A DNA stretch of 64,000 nt, taken from an uncultured Flavobacterium sp. GTDB taxonomy: Bacteria > Bacteroidota > Bacteroidia > Flavobacteriales > Flavobacteriaceae. The position numbers and the translations under genes were made by a program. Below are positions 52,463 to 61,594 of this stretch, one piece after another (within the stretch, counting starts at the first letter, position 1; every line of letters starts with the position of its first letter). Under the pieces are notes generated by a model. That model saw only the letters and a list, made by a program, of their open reading frames with translations, was not told the DNA's origin and did no database searches. The stretch spans positions 3,616 through 67,615 of the forward strand of contig NZ_CAMLMK010000005.1 of NCBI RefSeq assembly GCF_946481155.1, read 5' to 3'.

Positions 52463-52641
52463 AATTTTCTCTTTTTAGTTGTTTTTTCGGTAATTGATAA
52501 CATCTATATCAAAAATACTCTGATAATCAAGAGTTTTGTTGTGGCTTTTTTGCAAAAAATGTTAATTGTTTAATTCCCTTCCATAAGTTTTGATTATCCC
52601 GATAGTTTTTAGGAAATTTGAACTAAAATTCGGAATAGGCA

Positions 52642-53370
52642 ATGAGCAGAACTTTGGTTATAGGCGACATACACGGCGGTTTAAAAGCTTTGGAGCAGGT
52701 TTTAGACAGGGCCAAAGCAACTCCCGAAGACATTCTTATCTTTCTGGGGGATTTTGTCGACGGCTGGAGTGACACTCCTTTTGTTCTTGACTACCTTACT
52801 ACTCTGGACAAGACACACAACTGCATTTTCATTCGGGGAAACCACGAGGAAATGGTGTTGCAATGGCTTGCAGAAGGCGCGGATAACGAGGAATGGCGTC
52901 GCCATGGCGGGCAATCTACCGTAGATGCGTACCAGCAAATTGACGATCTGAAGAAAGCAACCCACATAAACTTTCTTTCCCAACTTCAGGATTATCATTG
53001 GGATGAACGCAACCGTTTATTTGTCCATGCCGGTTTTACCAATCAAAAAGGAGTTGAATACGAATTTTTCCGGGGGATGTTTTGCTGGGACAGAACCTTG
53101 TGGGAAGCCGCTTTAGCTATGGACAAGACACTTTCCAGAAAAGATTTATATTATCCTAAACGACTGGCTTTGTATGAGGAGATCTTTATCGGTCATACTC
53201 CGGTAACCCGCATCGGCTATTCTACACCTGTGAACAGCGCCAATGTCTGGAATATCGATACCGGTGCTGCTTTCAAAGGACGTCTGACGATTATGGATGT
53301 TGACACAAAGGAATTCTGGCAAAGCGAACCCCTGCACGAATTGTATCCTCATGAACAAGGTCGGAATTAA
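52642..53370 (+). CDS. Metallophosphoesterase (Ser/Thr phosphatase-like)
   Basis: A 242-residue calcineurin-like phosphoesterase. Motifs GDIHG (8-12), GDFVDG (36-41), GNHEE (66-70), FVHAGF and IGHTP supply the two-metal centre. The size and motifs are those of PPP-type or Ap4A hydrolase-like phosphatases of bacteria. The substrate could be a phosphoprotein or a dinucleotide; sequence does not decide. It precedes an outer-membrane protein gene with a separate promoter-like box. Confidence 0.9.
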   Translation: MSRTLVIGDIHGGLKALEQVLDRAKATPEDILIFLGDFVDGWSDTPFVLDYLTTLDKTHNCIFIRGNHEEMVLQWLAEGADNEEWRRHGGQSTVDAYQQIDDLKKATHINFLSQLQDYHWDERNRLFVHAGFTNQKGVEYEFFRGMFCWDRTLWEAALAMDKTLSRKDLYYPKRLALYEEIFIGHTPVTRIGYSTPVNSANVWNIDTGAAFKGRLTIMDVDTKEFWQSEPLHELYPHEQGRN

Positions 53371-53374
53371 TCGG

Positions 53375-53382
53375 TATATTTG
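53375..53382 (+). promoter_or_regulatory. Candidate -7 box before the 53398 gene
   Basis: TATATTTG, 15 bases before the ATG at 53398, matches TAnnTTTG. No -33 box found. Confidence 0.35.
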
Positions 53383-53397
53383 CAAAAACATTCGGCA

Positions 53398-53946
53398 ATG
53401 AAAAAACATATTGCAATCTATTCCCTACTATTCGGAGGGTTCTTTGCGACCAACGCACAAAGTAAAAACGAAGTGAAACTGAACTTCCTAAACACCATCG
53501 TGATCCAGTCGGTGGAAGTGGGCTATGAGCATTTCATCGAAGACGGGTTTTCCGTAGGCGGCGAATTGCTGATCAACGACCGCTATTCCTATTGGCCCGA
53601 ATTAGACGATAAAGGATATAAATTCAACACCAATAGTTTTGCGGTGAACGCCAATTTTTACTTTGGCCCCAGCAGTTCCGGTTATTACATTTCTCCAATG
53701 ATAAAATACCGTTTCGGTGATTTCGAAGAGACGGAAACAGATGAAGTAACCCAATTGGAATATACGAAAAAAACCGACTTGGACAGCTTTATTTTAGGAG
53801 CAGGCATGGGGTATAAATGGATCTGGAACGATCGTTTTGCCTTTGCCCCGTATGCCAATATCAGCAGAAATTTCAGCGAAGAAGTGAACGACCGCTTTTG
53901 GGCAGTGGAAGTGAATGCCGGTTTAAGCCTTGGGTACCGATTTTAA
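53398..53946 (+). CDS. Outer-membrane beta-barrel protein
   Basis: A 182-residue protein with signal peptide (MKKHIAIYSLLFGGFFATNAQ) and a mature part of alternating amphipathic strands ending in a C-terminal aromatic (LGYRF), typical of small eight-stranded outer-membrane barrels of the OmpW/OmpA-like DUF type. The function is unknown. The ATG at 53398 was chosen because the signal peptide begins there; an upstream ATG lies inside the candidate promoter region. Confidence 0.82.
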   Translation: MKKHIAIYSLLFGGFFATNAQSKNEVKLNFLNTIVIQSVEVGYEHFIEDGFSVGGELLINDRYSYWPELDDKGYKFNTNSFAVNANFYFGPSSSGYYISPMIKYRFGDFEETETDEVTQLEYTKKTDLDSFILGAGMGYKWIWNDRFAFAPYANISRNFSEEVNDRFWAVEVNAGLSLGYRF

Positions 53947-53962
53947 ACAGCAAACCAATTTT

Positions 53963-54535
53963 ATGAGCGTAATAGAAAAAAAATTAAAAGACAGAAGCGA
54001 TTCTAAATGCGAATTGTGCGGCAACCCGCATGATTTAACCGTATACAATATTCCCCCAGACTCTAAAGATACTTTAGACGACAGCATTTTAGCCTGTAAA
54101 ACCTGTGTGGGACAAATCGAAAACCCGGATACCACCGATGCCAACCACTGGCATTGTCTTTCCGACAGCATGTGGAGCGAGCATTTACCGGTTCAGATTG
54201 TTTCCTGGCGTATGCTTACCCGTTTAAAAAAGAACGACTTGTTAGAGATGATGTATCTTGACGAAGAAGCTCTGGAATGGGCAAAAGCAACAGGAGAAGG
54301 CGATGAGGACGAAGGTAAAATCGTTCACAAGGATTCCAATGGCAATATCCTTCAGGATGGTGACTCTGTGGTTCTGATCAAAGATCTAGATGTGAAAGGC
54401 GCTAATTTTACGGCAAAACGCGGTGCGGCGGTTCACAATATTAAGGTAGTTTGGGACAATGCCGAACAGATTGAAGGCCGCGTGGAAGGGCAGCACATCG
54501 TGATTTTGACCCAGTACGTGAAAAAGACGAAATAA
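53963..54535 (+). CDS. PhnA-domain zinc-ribbon protein
   Basis: A 190-residue protein. The zinc ribbon has Cys16, Cys19, Cys45 and Cys48 (CELCGNPHDL; CKTCVG). The C-terminal PhnA domain starts near residue 120 with KDSNGNILQDGDSVVLIKDLDVKG. E. coli PhnA was named for alkylphosphonate use but its role there is doubtful. A long central section (about 50-115), not in the short E. coli protein, is present as in other Bacteroidetes. Start at 53963 chosen over an upstream in-frame codon inside the preceding gene. Confidence 0.85.
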   Translation: MSVIEKKLKDRSDSKCELCGNPHDLTVYNIPPDSKDTLDDSILACKTCVGQIENPDTTDANHWHCLSDSMWSEHLPVQIVSWRMLTRLKKNDLLEMMYLDEEALEWAKATGEGDEDEGKIVHKDSNGNILQDGDSVVLIKDLDVKGANFTAKRGAAVHNIKVVWDNAEQIEGRVEGQHIVILTQYVKKTK

Positions 54536-54557
54536 CGCTATTTCAAGGAACGCATAA

Positions 54558-54598
54558 CAAAAAGAAATCCGATTCAAAACGAGTCGGATTTCTTTTTA
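54558..54598. terminator. Bidirectional terminator
   Basis: Stem AAAAGAAATCCGA / TCGGATTTCTTTT around an 11-base loop between convergent genes. Confidence 0.85.
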
Positions 54599-54964
54599 TT
54601 GCACTGTAAGTAAAATTGTCCTGCTTTCCGGAATGACATGACAAGCATCCGCATCAACTACAATGGTTTCTGAAACATAGGTTTGATAGCCTTCTTTGGA
54701 AACCGTGACAACATAACTCCCTTCCCTTTCCCATGCTCCGGAAAAAACACCGGATCCGCTTATATCCTCAAGTGTTTCAACGTAAGCGCCTTCAGCAGCC
54801 TGAACAGTGACAGCCTCTGTCAAAACCGCTTGGGTGATGGCATCTTTAACGGTTATATTAAGTCCTGCGCGCGCTTCCAAAGTGCAGTTCACATCGTCGT
54901 CATGACTGCAATGGCCTGCCATCAGCAAAGGCATCACACACAACAACATCACTAACTTTTTCAT
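54596..54964 (-). CDS. Lipoprotein with carboxypeptidase regulatory-like fold
   Basis: A 122-residue lipoprotein (lipobox AGHC, Cys19) with a single carboxypeptidase regulatory-like domain: LNITVKDAITQAVLTEAVTVQA ... YVVTVSKEGYQTYVSETIVVDADACHV. Two further Cys (27 and 111) could form a disulphide. Surface-exposed binding role likely, ligand unknown. Its stop lies within the shared terminator. Confidence 0.75.
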   Translation of the reverse strand: MKKLVMLLCVMPLLMAGHCSHDDDVNCTLEARAGLNITVKDAITQAVLTEAVTVQAAEGAYVETLEDISGSGVFSGAWEREGSYVVTVSKEGYQTYVSETIVVDADACHVIPESRTILLTVQ

Positions 54965-55000
54965 GGCTTGCGTCTTTTAAATTCTATATAAAATTGCATA

Positions 55001-55028
55001 AAAAAACCGACTTATAAAAGCCGGTTTC
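55001..55028 (-). terminator. Terminator after the aldehyde dehydrogenase gene
   Basis: On the minus strand AAACCGGC / GTCGGTTT with a TTTTATAA loop and T-run; one stem mismatch. Confidence 0.65.
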
Positions 55029-55050
55029 TGTTTATTTATGTTTGATTCGA

Positions 55051-56598
55051 TTAGAAAGCAAACTGAATACCCTGCGCTAACGGAAGATCCGTACCGTAGT
55101 TGATTGTGTTGGTTTGTCTTCTCATGTAGGCTTTCCATGCATCAGAACCTGACTCACGGCCACCACCTGTTTCTTTCTCACCACCGAATGCACCACCGAT
55201 TTCCGCACCGGAAGTTCCGATGTTTACGTTAGCGATACCACAGTCTGAACCTGCAGCTGAAAGGAACAATTCCATTTCTCTCATGCTGTTGGTAAAGATC
55301 GATGATGATAATCCTTGAGGAACACCATTTTGCATAGCGATTGCCTCTTCGATTTTGCTGTATTTCATTACATACAATACCGGAGCAAACGTTTCGTGCT
55401 GAACGATTTCGAATTCGTTTTTCGCCTCGATGATACAAGGTTTAACGTAACATCCGCTTTCGTAGCCTTCCCCGCTTAACACACCGCCTTCAACGATTAC
55501 TCTTCCGCCTTCCGCTTTTGCTTTTTCGATGGCATTTAAATAATCCTGCACAGCGCCTTTATCAATTAGCGGCCCAACGTGGTTATTTTCGTCTAACGGG
55601 TTTCCGATTTTTAATTGGCCGTAGGCGTTTTTCAACACTTCTAACGTCTTATCGTAAACACTTTCGTGGATGATTAAACGACGGGTTGAAGTACAACGCT
55701 GACCTGCAGTTCCTACCGCTCCGAACACAGCTCCTACCAATACCATTGATAAATCTGCATGCTCAGAAACGATGATAGCATTATTTCCGCCTAACTCAAG
55801 GATAGTATTTCCGAAACGGGAAGCTACTGCTTGTGATACGTGGCGACCGATTCTTGTTGATCCTGTGAACGATACCAACGGAATACGTTTGTCGTTATTG
55901 ATTAAATCTCCGGATTCGTTACCAACTACTAAACAGCTGATTCCTTCCGGAAGATTGTTTCTCTCTAATACCGATTGGATAATGTTTTGACAAGCTACAC
56001 CACATAAAGGCGTTTTTGAACTTGGCTTCCAGATACAAACGTCTCCACAAATCCAAGCCAACATAGAGTTCCATGACCAAACCGCTACCGGGAAGTTGAA
56101 CGCAGAGATGATTCCCACTACTCCAAACGGATGCCATTGCTCGTACATTCTGTGCATCGGACGCTCAGAGTGCATTGTTAAACCGTATAATTGACGTGAT
56201 AAACCTACTGCGAAATCACAGATGTCGATCATTTCCTGAACTTCACCAAGACCTTCCTGAAGGCTTTTCCCCATTTCAAAAGAAACCAATTTTCCTAGAG
56301 GCTCTTTATATTTTCTTAGCTCCTCACCCATCTGACGAACGATTTCGCCACGTTTTGGAGCCGGCATTAAACGCCATGTTTTGAATGCTTCTTCAGCAGC
56401 GCTCATGGCTGTCTGATAATCTTCTTTAGTGGAAGATTTTACTTTTCCGATCAATTCGCCCGTTGCTGGAGAATACGATTCGATGATTTTTCCGTTGGAA
56501 AACCAGTTGGAACCTGTAGAAGTTCCTTCATTTATTTCTTTTAAGCCTAATTGTTCCAAGGCTTCCTGAATACCGAATTGGTCCACTGCTGTTGCCAT
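55051..56598 (-). CDS. ALDH7-type aldehyde dehydrogenase (piperideine-6-carboxylate/antiquitin-like)
   Basis: A 515-residue ALDH with catalytic Cys302 (GQRCTST), Glu268 (LELGGNN), the NAD-binding SFTGSTRIG and the cofactor motif KPSSKTPL. The overall match is to the ALDH7 (antiquitin) group, which oxidises alpha-aminoadipate semialdehyde (piperideine-6-carboxylate) in lysine degradation. The neighbouring gene is 3-hydroxyanthranilate dioxygenase of the kynurenine route; I see no sequence sign that this is the aminomuconate semialdehyde enzyme. Confidence 0.9.
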   Translation of the reverse strand: MATAVDQFGIQEALEQLGLKEINEGTSTGSNWFSNGKIIESYSPATGELIGKVKSSTKEDYQTAMSAAEEAFKTWRLMPAPKRGEIVRQMGEELRKYKEPLGKLVSFEMGKSLQEGLGEVQEMIDICDFAVGLSRQLYGLTMHSERPMHRMYEQWHPFGVVGIISAFNFPVAVWSWNSMLAWICGDVCIWKPSSKTPLCGVACQNIIQSVLERNNLPEGISCLVVGNESGDLINNDKRIPLVSFTGSTRIGRHVSQAVASRFGNTILELGGNNAIIVSEHADLSMVLVGAVFGAVGTAGQRCTSTRRLIIHESVYDKTLEVLKNAYGQLKIGNPLDENNHVGPLIDKGAVQDYLNAIEKAKAEGGRVIVEGGVLSGEGYESGCYVKPCIIEAKNEFEIVQHETFAPVLYVMKYSKIEEAIAMQNGVPQGLSSSIFTNSMREMELFLSAAGSDCGIANVNIGTSGAEIGGAFGGEKETGGGRESGSDAWKAYMRRQTNTINYGTDLPLAQGIQFAF

Positions 56599-56656
56599 TA
56601 TTTTAATTTAAGTCGTTTTTAAATTTCTGCAAAGTTACATTATTTATTTAATTTAT

Positions 56657-57193
56657 TTATTTTGTGATAAATCTCGGGTCAGTTTCCATCACGGTGCCGC
56701 ATTCGGAACATGTTCTTAGCTCCTCTGAATTGTAAAAATGCTGGAAATGAGGCAGAAAATCGTTTTCAATATCACTCAATTCAAAGTAAACTTCATAGAG
56801 TTTGTGGTTGCAATTGTCGCAAAACCATAACAAACCGTCTTTGGCTCCAAGGTCATGTCGTTTTCTTTCGATTACCAGTCCGATTGAACCTTCAGAGCGG
56901 ACAGGCGAGTGCGGCACTTTGGCCGGATGCAGATACATGTCACCCGCAGAAAGTTGCATGGCTCTTTTTTGTCCTTCATCCTGAACATACACCGTGATAT
57001 CCCCTTCCAGCTGATAAAACAGCTCTTCGGTTTCATTGTAATGATAGTCTTTACGGGCATTGGGTCCGGCCACAATCATTACGATATAGTCCTGGGCATC
57101 CACGTAAATACTTTTATTGCCTACAGGTGGTTTCAGCAAATGTCGATTTTCCTCAATCCACTGATGAAGATTGAACGGTTTTTGAATAGCCAT
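56657..57193 (-). CDS. nbaC: 3-hydroxyanthranilate 3,4-dioxygenase
   Basis: A 178-residue cupin enzyme. The iron ligands His51, Glu57 and His95 and the rubredoxin-like second metal site of Cys126, Cys129, Cys163 and Cys166 match the bacterial enzyme almost to the residue. It opens 3-hydroxyanthranilate to aminocarboxymuconate semialdehyde, which closes to quinolinate, the precursor of NAD in the tryptophan/kynurenine pathway. It is 58 bases upstream of the ALDH gene, perhaps in one transcript. Confidence 0.95.
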   Translation of the reverse strand: MAIQKPFNLHQWIEENRHLLKPPVGNKSIYVDAQDYIVMIVAGPNARKDYHYNETEELFYQLEGDITVYVQDEGQKRAMQLSAGDMYLHPAKVPHSPVRSEGSIGLVIERKRHDLGAKDGLLWFCDNCNHKLYEVYFELSDIENDFLPHFQHFYNSEELRTCSECGTVMETDPRFITK

Positions 57194-57226
57194 AATGTTA
57201 TTTTTAACAACGCTAATTTACGAAAA

Positions 57227-57254
57227 TAAAAAAGGTCAGCTTTCGCCAACCTTT
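57227..57254 (-). terminator. Terminator after the endonuclease/phosphatase gene
   Basis: On the minus strand AAAGGTTGGC-GAAA-GCTGACCTTT: a GNRA-type loop on a 10-bp stem with two wobbles, then a T-run. Confidence 0.7.
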
Positions 57255-57259
57255 AAATA

Positions 57260-58360
57260 TTATTTTCCTTCTTTAATCAGGTAGATGTATACCGGGAAGT
57301 GGTCACTGAAACCTACTTCATTTAAAGTATGTCGCAAAGGATATCCTTTATACTGGCCCGTTGTGGTAATCAGGAAAGGCTTGTTGTAAATTCCGGCTTT
57401 CCAATAGCGCCAAGATGAGTAATCGTTTCTGATTAACGGCTCGGTCACCATAATGATATCGAAAATATCCCAGGCATCACGGTATCCGATGGTTCCCATG
57501 CCTTTGTTGGCCATGCTTTCAAACGGATTGTATACCCCTAACGGCTGTACATCCTGTTTTTTGCCTTTGGCACCGATTTCCACTTTCACACTCTTATTAA
57601 AGCTTCCGTCATTTAAATCTCCCAGGATAATTACTTTAGCATCCGGTTTGATCTTTTGAAGGGAATCGGTTATCTTTTTTGTCAATGCCGCTGCCGCTTC
57701 TCTGTATGGAGCACTTTTTTTCTCCCCTCCGGAACGCGAAGGCCAGTGGCACACAATAACGTTAATTTCTTCACCATCTAATAAACCTGTAACCAATAAC
57801 TGGTCACGAGTATAGATTCTTTTGGTTTTTTGGTCTACTGAGGTGTTGTCATCCGTTTTCTCGTCGCTTTCTTTTTTATCTTTCTTTCCTGATTCTTTTT
57901 CATAAATCATTAGAGGGACATTTTTATAGCTCAGTGGCTGAAAATGTTTCTTTTTGTATAACAACGCTACGTCGATACCACGTTTGTCCGGGGAGTCGAA
58001 ATGTACAATACCGTACTCTTTATTAATTAATTTAGGCTGTTTTACCAAATCTTCCAGCACGCCTCTGTTTTCAATCTCACTACCTCCGATTAATACTGGT
58101 GATTCATTCTGATGTTCTCCTGTACCGATTTCAGCCAAAACCCTACTCAGGTTCTCTAATTTTTGCTTGTATTTCTCACCGGTCCAGTTTTGAGCACCGC
58201 CTGGCAACCATTCCTCATCATTATTTGCCTGATTGATGGTGTCAAAAAGGTTCTCAAAATTGTAAAAGGCTACCGTATGTACAGCAAATTTCTTCTGCTG
58301 GGCCATAACCGACAGTCCGGAAAACAACAAAACAGACAAAATAATAATTCTATTTCTCAT
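57260..58360 (-). CDS. Secreted endonuclease/exonuclease/phosphatase family protein
   Basis: A 366-residue EEP-fold protein with a signal peptide (about 1-21). Motifs are YNFENLFD near the N-terminus, the GGSEIENR metal-binding turn, the IILGDLND asparagine/aspartate motif and the C-terminal GFSDHFPV with catalytic His. A Lys/Asp-rich insertion lies at about 160-185. Proteins of this kind in flavobacteria are secreted or periplasmic nucleases or phosphodiesterases. It is divergent from a TonB receptor gene across a 421-bp gap. Confidence 0.88.
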   Translation of the reverse strand: MRNRIIILSVLLFSGLSVMAQQKKFAVHTVAFYNFENLFDTINQANNDEEWLPGGAQNWTGEKYKQKLENLSRVLAEIGTGEHQNESPVLIGGSEIENRGVLEDLVKQPKLINKEYGIVHFDSPDKRGIDVALLYKKKHFQPLSYKNVPLMIYEKESGKKDKKESDEKTDDNTSVDQKTKRIYTRDQLLVTGLLDGEEINVIVCHWPSRSGGEKKSAPYREAAAALTKKITDSLQKIKPDAKVIILGDLNDGSFNKSVKVEIGAKGKKQDVQPLGVYNPFESMANKGMGTIGYRDAWDIFDIIMVTEPLIRNDYSSWRYWKAGIYNKPFLITTTGQYKGYPLRHTLNEVGFSDHFPVYIYLIKEGK

Positions 58361-58781
58361 AAGTATAATTATCTTTTTTATTAAAGCACAATTTTTTATT
58401 TATCAGTCCCTTAGCGACTTACATCTCACTCATAATACAAATATTACGCCAAAAGTAATTAGCGCCGCTTGCTTTTTTATTTGGGGAAGCAAATGTAAAA
58501 TAATAATCTAAATTGTTTACTTTTATTTAGTTAATAAATTTTTAATAGATAATTTCGACAAAAATTCAAATTTCAAAAATAAATAAATGTCTGAAAATCA
58601 ATAATTTACATTTTCTTGAATTTCCATCATCTGGGGCGTTCCAAAATTTTAAGATTAACTTAAGTTTAAGTTTTGACAAAAATATCCAACAAGAGCATTG
58701 TAAGTTATTTTAAAACGCGTAAATTTGCCCCCCTTTGCTTCTTATTATTTAAAAAACAGGGGATTAACTTTAATTTTATTT
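58361..58781. other. 421-bp intergenic region between divergent nuclease and TonB genes
   Basis: This A/T-rich gap holds a good promoter for the rightward gene (58697-58727) and a cluster of TTAAG motifs at about 58652-58675 (ending CTTAAGTTTAAG) upstream of it. I see no convincing -33/-7 pair for the leftward gene and no open frame, tRNA or hairpin terminator. The TTAAG cluster may be a regulator site. Confidence 0.5.
58697..58727 (+). promoter_or_regulatory. Promoter of the TonB receptor operon
   Basis: TTG (58698-58700), 19 bases, then TAAATTTG (58720-58727) matches the flavobacterial consensus. The leader to the ATG at 58782 is about 48 bases. A longer reading frame from 58725 begins within the -7 box and was rejected. 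Confidence 0.65.
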
Positions 58782-61583
58782 ATGAAAAAACTTGTAATTT
58801 TTACTTTACTTGTAATGCAAGTCGTTTTTGGTTGGGCACAACAAAATCCTTCCCTGAAAGGAAAAGTTGTGGATTCAAAAACTCAGAAACCATTACAGAA
58901 TGTTGTTGCAACTATTCAAAGTACGAACCAATCGGCCTTAACCAATTTTGATGGTGTATTTACTTTTCCGGTTGTAACCGAAGGAAATCAGGCATTGCAA
59001 ATCAGCAGTCCGGGGTATACTTCTCAAACTTTTGCAATTGAAATTAAAAAAGGCGAAACCCTTGATTTGGGTGTTGTCGTTTTAGAAGAAGACGTTACTT
59101 CAGAGCAGCAATTGTCTCTGGTAACCATCACCGAAAATGACTTAGGTGACGACAACAGTGGTTCTGAAAGCACATCAGGTCTTTTACAGGCTTCGAGAGA
59201 TGCTTACCAGCAAGCTGCGGCTTTTAACTGGGGGCAATCGCGTTTCAGAATCAGAGGTTTGGACAATGAGTACGGAACGACCATGATCAATGGTATTGTA
59301 ATGAACAAGTTGTATGACGGAAGACCGCAATGGAGCAACTGGGGCGGATTAAACGATGCTACCAGAAACCAGGAATTCACTATGGGTTCTGCCCCTTCTG
59401 ATTATACTTTCGGAGGAATTTTAGGAACTCAGGAAATCAATACCAGAGCTTCTTTCTACAGACCGGGCAACCGCGTTTCGTTCTCCGGAACCAATACGAA
59501 TTACAGCTGGAGAGCTATGGGAACCCACGCTTCCGGAATGAATAAGAACGGATGGGCATTTGTCGTTTCCGCTTCAAGAAGATGGGCTGAAGAAGGATAC
59601 TTCGAAGGCACTGATTACGGCGCTAATTCGATTTTCGCAAGTGTTGAAAAACGCTTTAACGACAAACACAGTTTGAACTTCACCTCAATTTACGCTCAGA
59701 ACAGCAGAGGAAAAACATCTCCAAATACCAAAGAAGTTAATGACTTAATGGGTATTAAGTACAACTCGTACTGGGGATGGCAAGACGGGAAGAAAAGAAA
59801 CTCCCGTGACAAAGACATTCAGGAGCCTATCATGATGTTAAGCCATTTTTGGAAAATCAATGCTAAAAACACTTTGAATACCAATGTAGCCTATCAGACA
59901 GGTTCTGTTGGAAACTCAAGATTGGATTACCAATTGGCTAACAGCCCGGATCCTACGTATTACAGAAACTTACCAAGTTATTATTTGAACTACCATACTT
60001 CAGGCGGCGAATGGCAGCCAGATTATGTTCAGGCGGAAAACGCAAGAAACTATTTCTTAGGAAACAGCCAGATCGACTGGAACGCTATGTATATTGCAAA
60101 CCAGAATACTGCAGGTGGTAACAGTGCTTATGTTCTTTATGAAGACCGTACGGATGACACGCAAATTTCAGCTAATTCTATCCTGACGTCACAGTTAAGC
60201 GATAACATCAACCTAAATGCAGGAGCTACTTTCAGAAAACTGAAATCACACAACTTCCAGAATTTATTGGATTTATTAGGAGGTCAGTATTTTAACGACA
60301 TTGATCCTTTCTACGCCGGTGACGCTACTCAGTCGGATTTGAATAATCCTAACAGACAAGTGGGCGAAGGCGATACTTTCGGGTATAACTACAACTTAAA
60401 TGCCCTAGTATTTGACGCGTTTACCCAGTTCAAATTCACTTACAAAAAAGCGGATTTCTACCTGGCTCAATCGTTCTCACGATCGGAATACCAAAGAGAA
60501 GGTTTATACCGAAACGGAATCTACGCTAACAACTCTTTTGGAAAAAGCGAGAAGCCAGTTTTTGAAAACTTCGGTTTCAAAGGTGGTTTAACCTATAAAA
60601 TTACAGGTTCGCATTTGTTGAATTTCAACGGAGCTTACATGACTAAAGCGCCAAGCTTGAGAAATACTTTTGCCAATGCGCGTATAAACAATAATATCAC
60701 ACCGGATTTAGACAGCGAGAGAATTTTCAGTGCAGATGCAAGTTACATCTTGAGAATGCCGAAATTAAAAGCGCGTTTAACCGGATTTATTGCCAAAATC
60801 CAGAACTCAACAGAATTGTCATTCTTCTACGGAGAAGGCATTTCAGACAGTGATGATGATTCTGTAGGTAATGAAGATGCTTTCATCAGTGAATTGGTTA
60901 CCGGAATCGACAAAAGAAACATCGGTGCTGAGTTAGGTATTGAATACCAGATCACTTCTACGATTAAAGCTACTGCAGCTGCTTCTTACGGTCAGTACAT
61001 CTATTCGAACAATCCGAATTTAAAAGTGAATGATGATGCTTTGGCTTCAACTAATAACCCTTACCCTGTAGTGGACTTTGGCAAAACCTACCTTAAAAAT
61101 TACAGACAGCCGGGTATGCCGCAACAGGCTTATTCCTTCGGTTTGGAATACCGCGATCCTAAATTCTGGTTCGTTGGCGCCAACGTAAACTACCTAGCTG
61201 ACAATTACCTTGATGTGTCCAGCATCATGAGAACGGAGAATTTCTCTATCGATCCTACCACAGGCGCTTCTTATCCTGGCGCTACTGAGGATAACGTTAG
61301 AGCATTGCTTAAACAAGAGAAATTCGATACCTTTACTTTAGTAAATTTAACAGGTGGTAAATCCTGGATGATTGACAGTAAAACAAGAAGCACCGTTGGT
61401 TTCTTTGCCTCTGTAAATAACGTTTTTGACATTGAATACAAAACGGGAGGTTTTGAGCAGTCAAGAAAAGCTACTTACCCTAACCTGACTCAGGATCTTG
61501 TAAACGGCACGCCTTCATTCGGCCCTAAATATTTCTACGGTTACGGAAGAACATTTTTTGTTAACTTCTACATTAACTTCTAA
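58782..61583 (+). CDS. TonB-dependent receptor with carboxypeptidase-like N-terminal domain
   Basis: A 933-residue outer-membrane receptor. Signal peptide (about 1-19), a CarbopepD_reg_2-type domain (LKGKVVDSKTQKPLQNVVATIQSTNQ, about 24-110), a plug (about 140-250) with FRIRGLDNEYGTTMINGI, and a 22-strand barrel ending in FFVNFYINF. The downstream partners are lipoproteins of the anchor-J type rather than SusD, so it is not a standard polysaccharide receptor. The divergent secreted nuclease suggests nucleic-acid or phosphate uptake, but this is only inferred. Confidence 0.92.
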   Translation: MKKLVIFTLLVMQVVFGWAQQNPSLKGKVVDSKTQKPLQNVVATIQSTNQSALTNFDGVFTFPVVTEGNQALQISSPGYTSQTFAIEIKKGETLDLGVVVLEEDVTSEQQLSLVTITENDLGDDNSGSESTSGLLQASRDAYQQAAAFNWGQSRFRIRGLDNEYGTTMINGIVMNKLYDGRPQWSNWGGLNDATRNQEFTMGSAPSDYTFGGILGTQEINTRASFYRPGNRVSFSGTNTNYSWRAMGTHASGMNKNGWAFVVSASRRWAEEGYFEGTDYGANSIFASVEKRFNDKHSLNFTSIYAQNSRGKTSPNTKEVNDLMGIKYNSYWGWQDGKKRNSRDKDIQEPIMMLSHFWKINAKNTLNTNVAYQTGSVGNSRLDYQLANSPDPTYYRNLPSYYLNYHTSGGEWQPDYVQAENARNYFLGNSQIDWNAMYIANQNTAGGNSAYVLYEDRTDDTQISANSILTSQLSDNINLNAGATFRKLKSHNFQNLLDLLGGQYFNDIDPFYAGDATQSDLNNPNRQVGEGDTFGYNYNLNALVFDAFTQFKFTYKKADFYLAQSFSRSEYQREGLYRNGIYANNSFGKSEKPVFENFGFKGGLTYKITGSHLLNFNGAYMTKAPSLRNTFANARINNNITPDLDSERIFSADASYILRMPKLKARLTGFIAKIQNSTELSFFYGEGISDSDDDSVGNEDAFISELVTGIDKRNIGAELGIEYQITSTIKATAAASYGQYIYSNNPNLKVNDDALASTNNPYPVVDFGKTYLKNYRQPGMPQQAYSFGLEYRDPKFWFVGANVNYLADNYLDVSSIMRTENFSIDPTTGASYPGATEDNVRALLKQEKFDTFTLVNLTGGKSWMIDSKTRSTVGFFASVNNVFDIEYKTGGFEQSRKATYPNLTQDLVNGTPSFGPKYFYGYGRTFFVNFYINF

Positions 61584-61594
61584 TCGAAAACACT

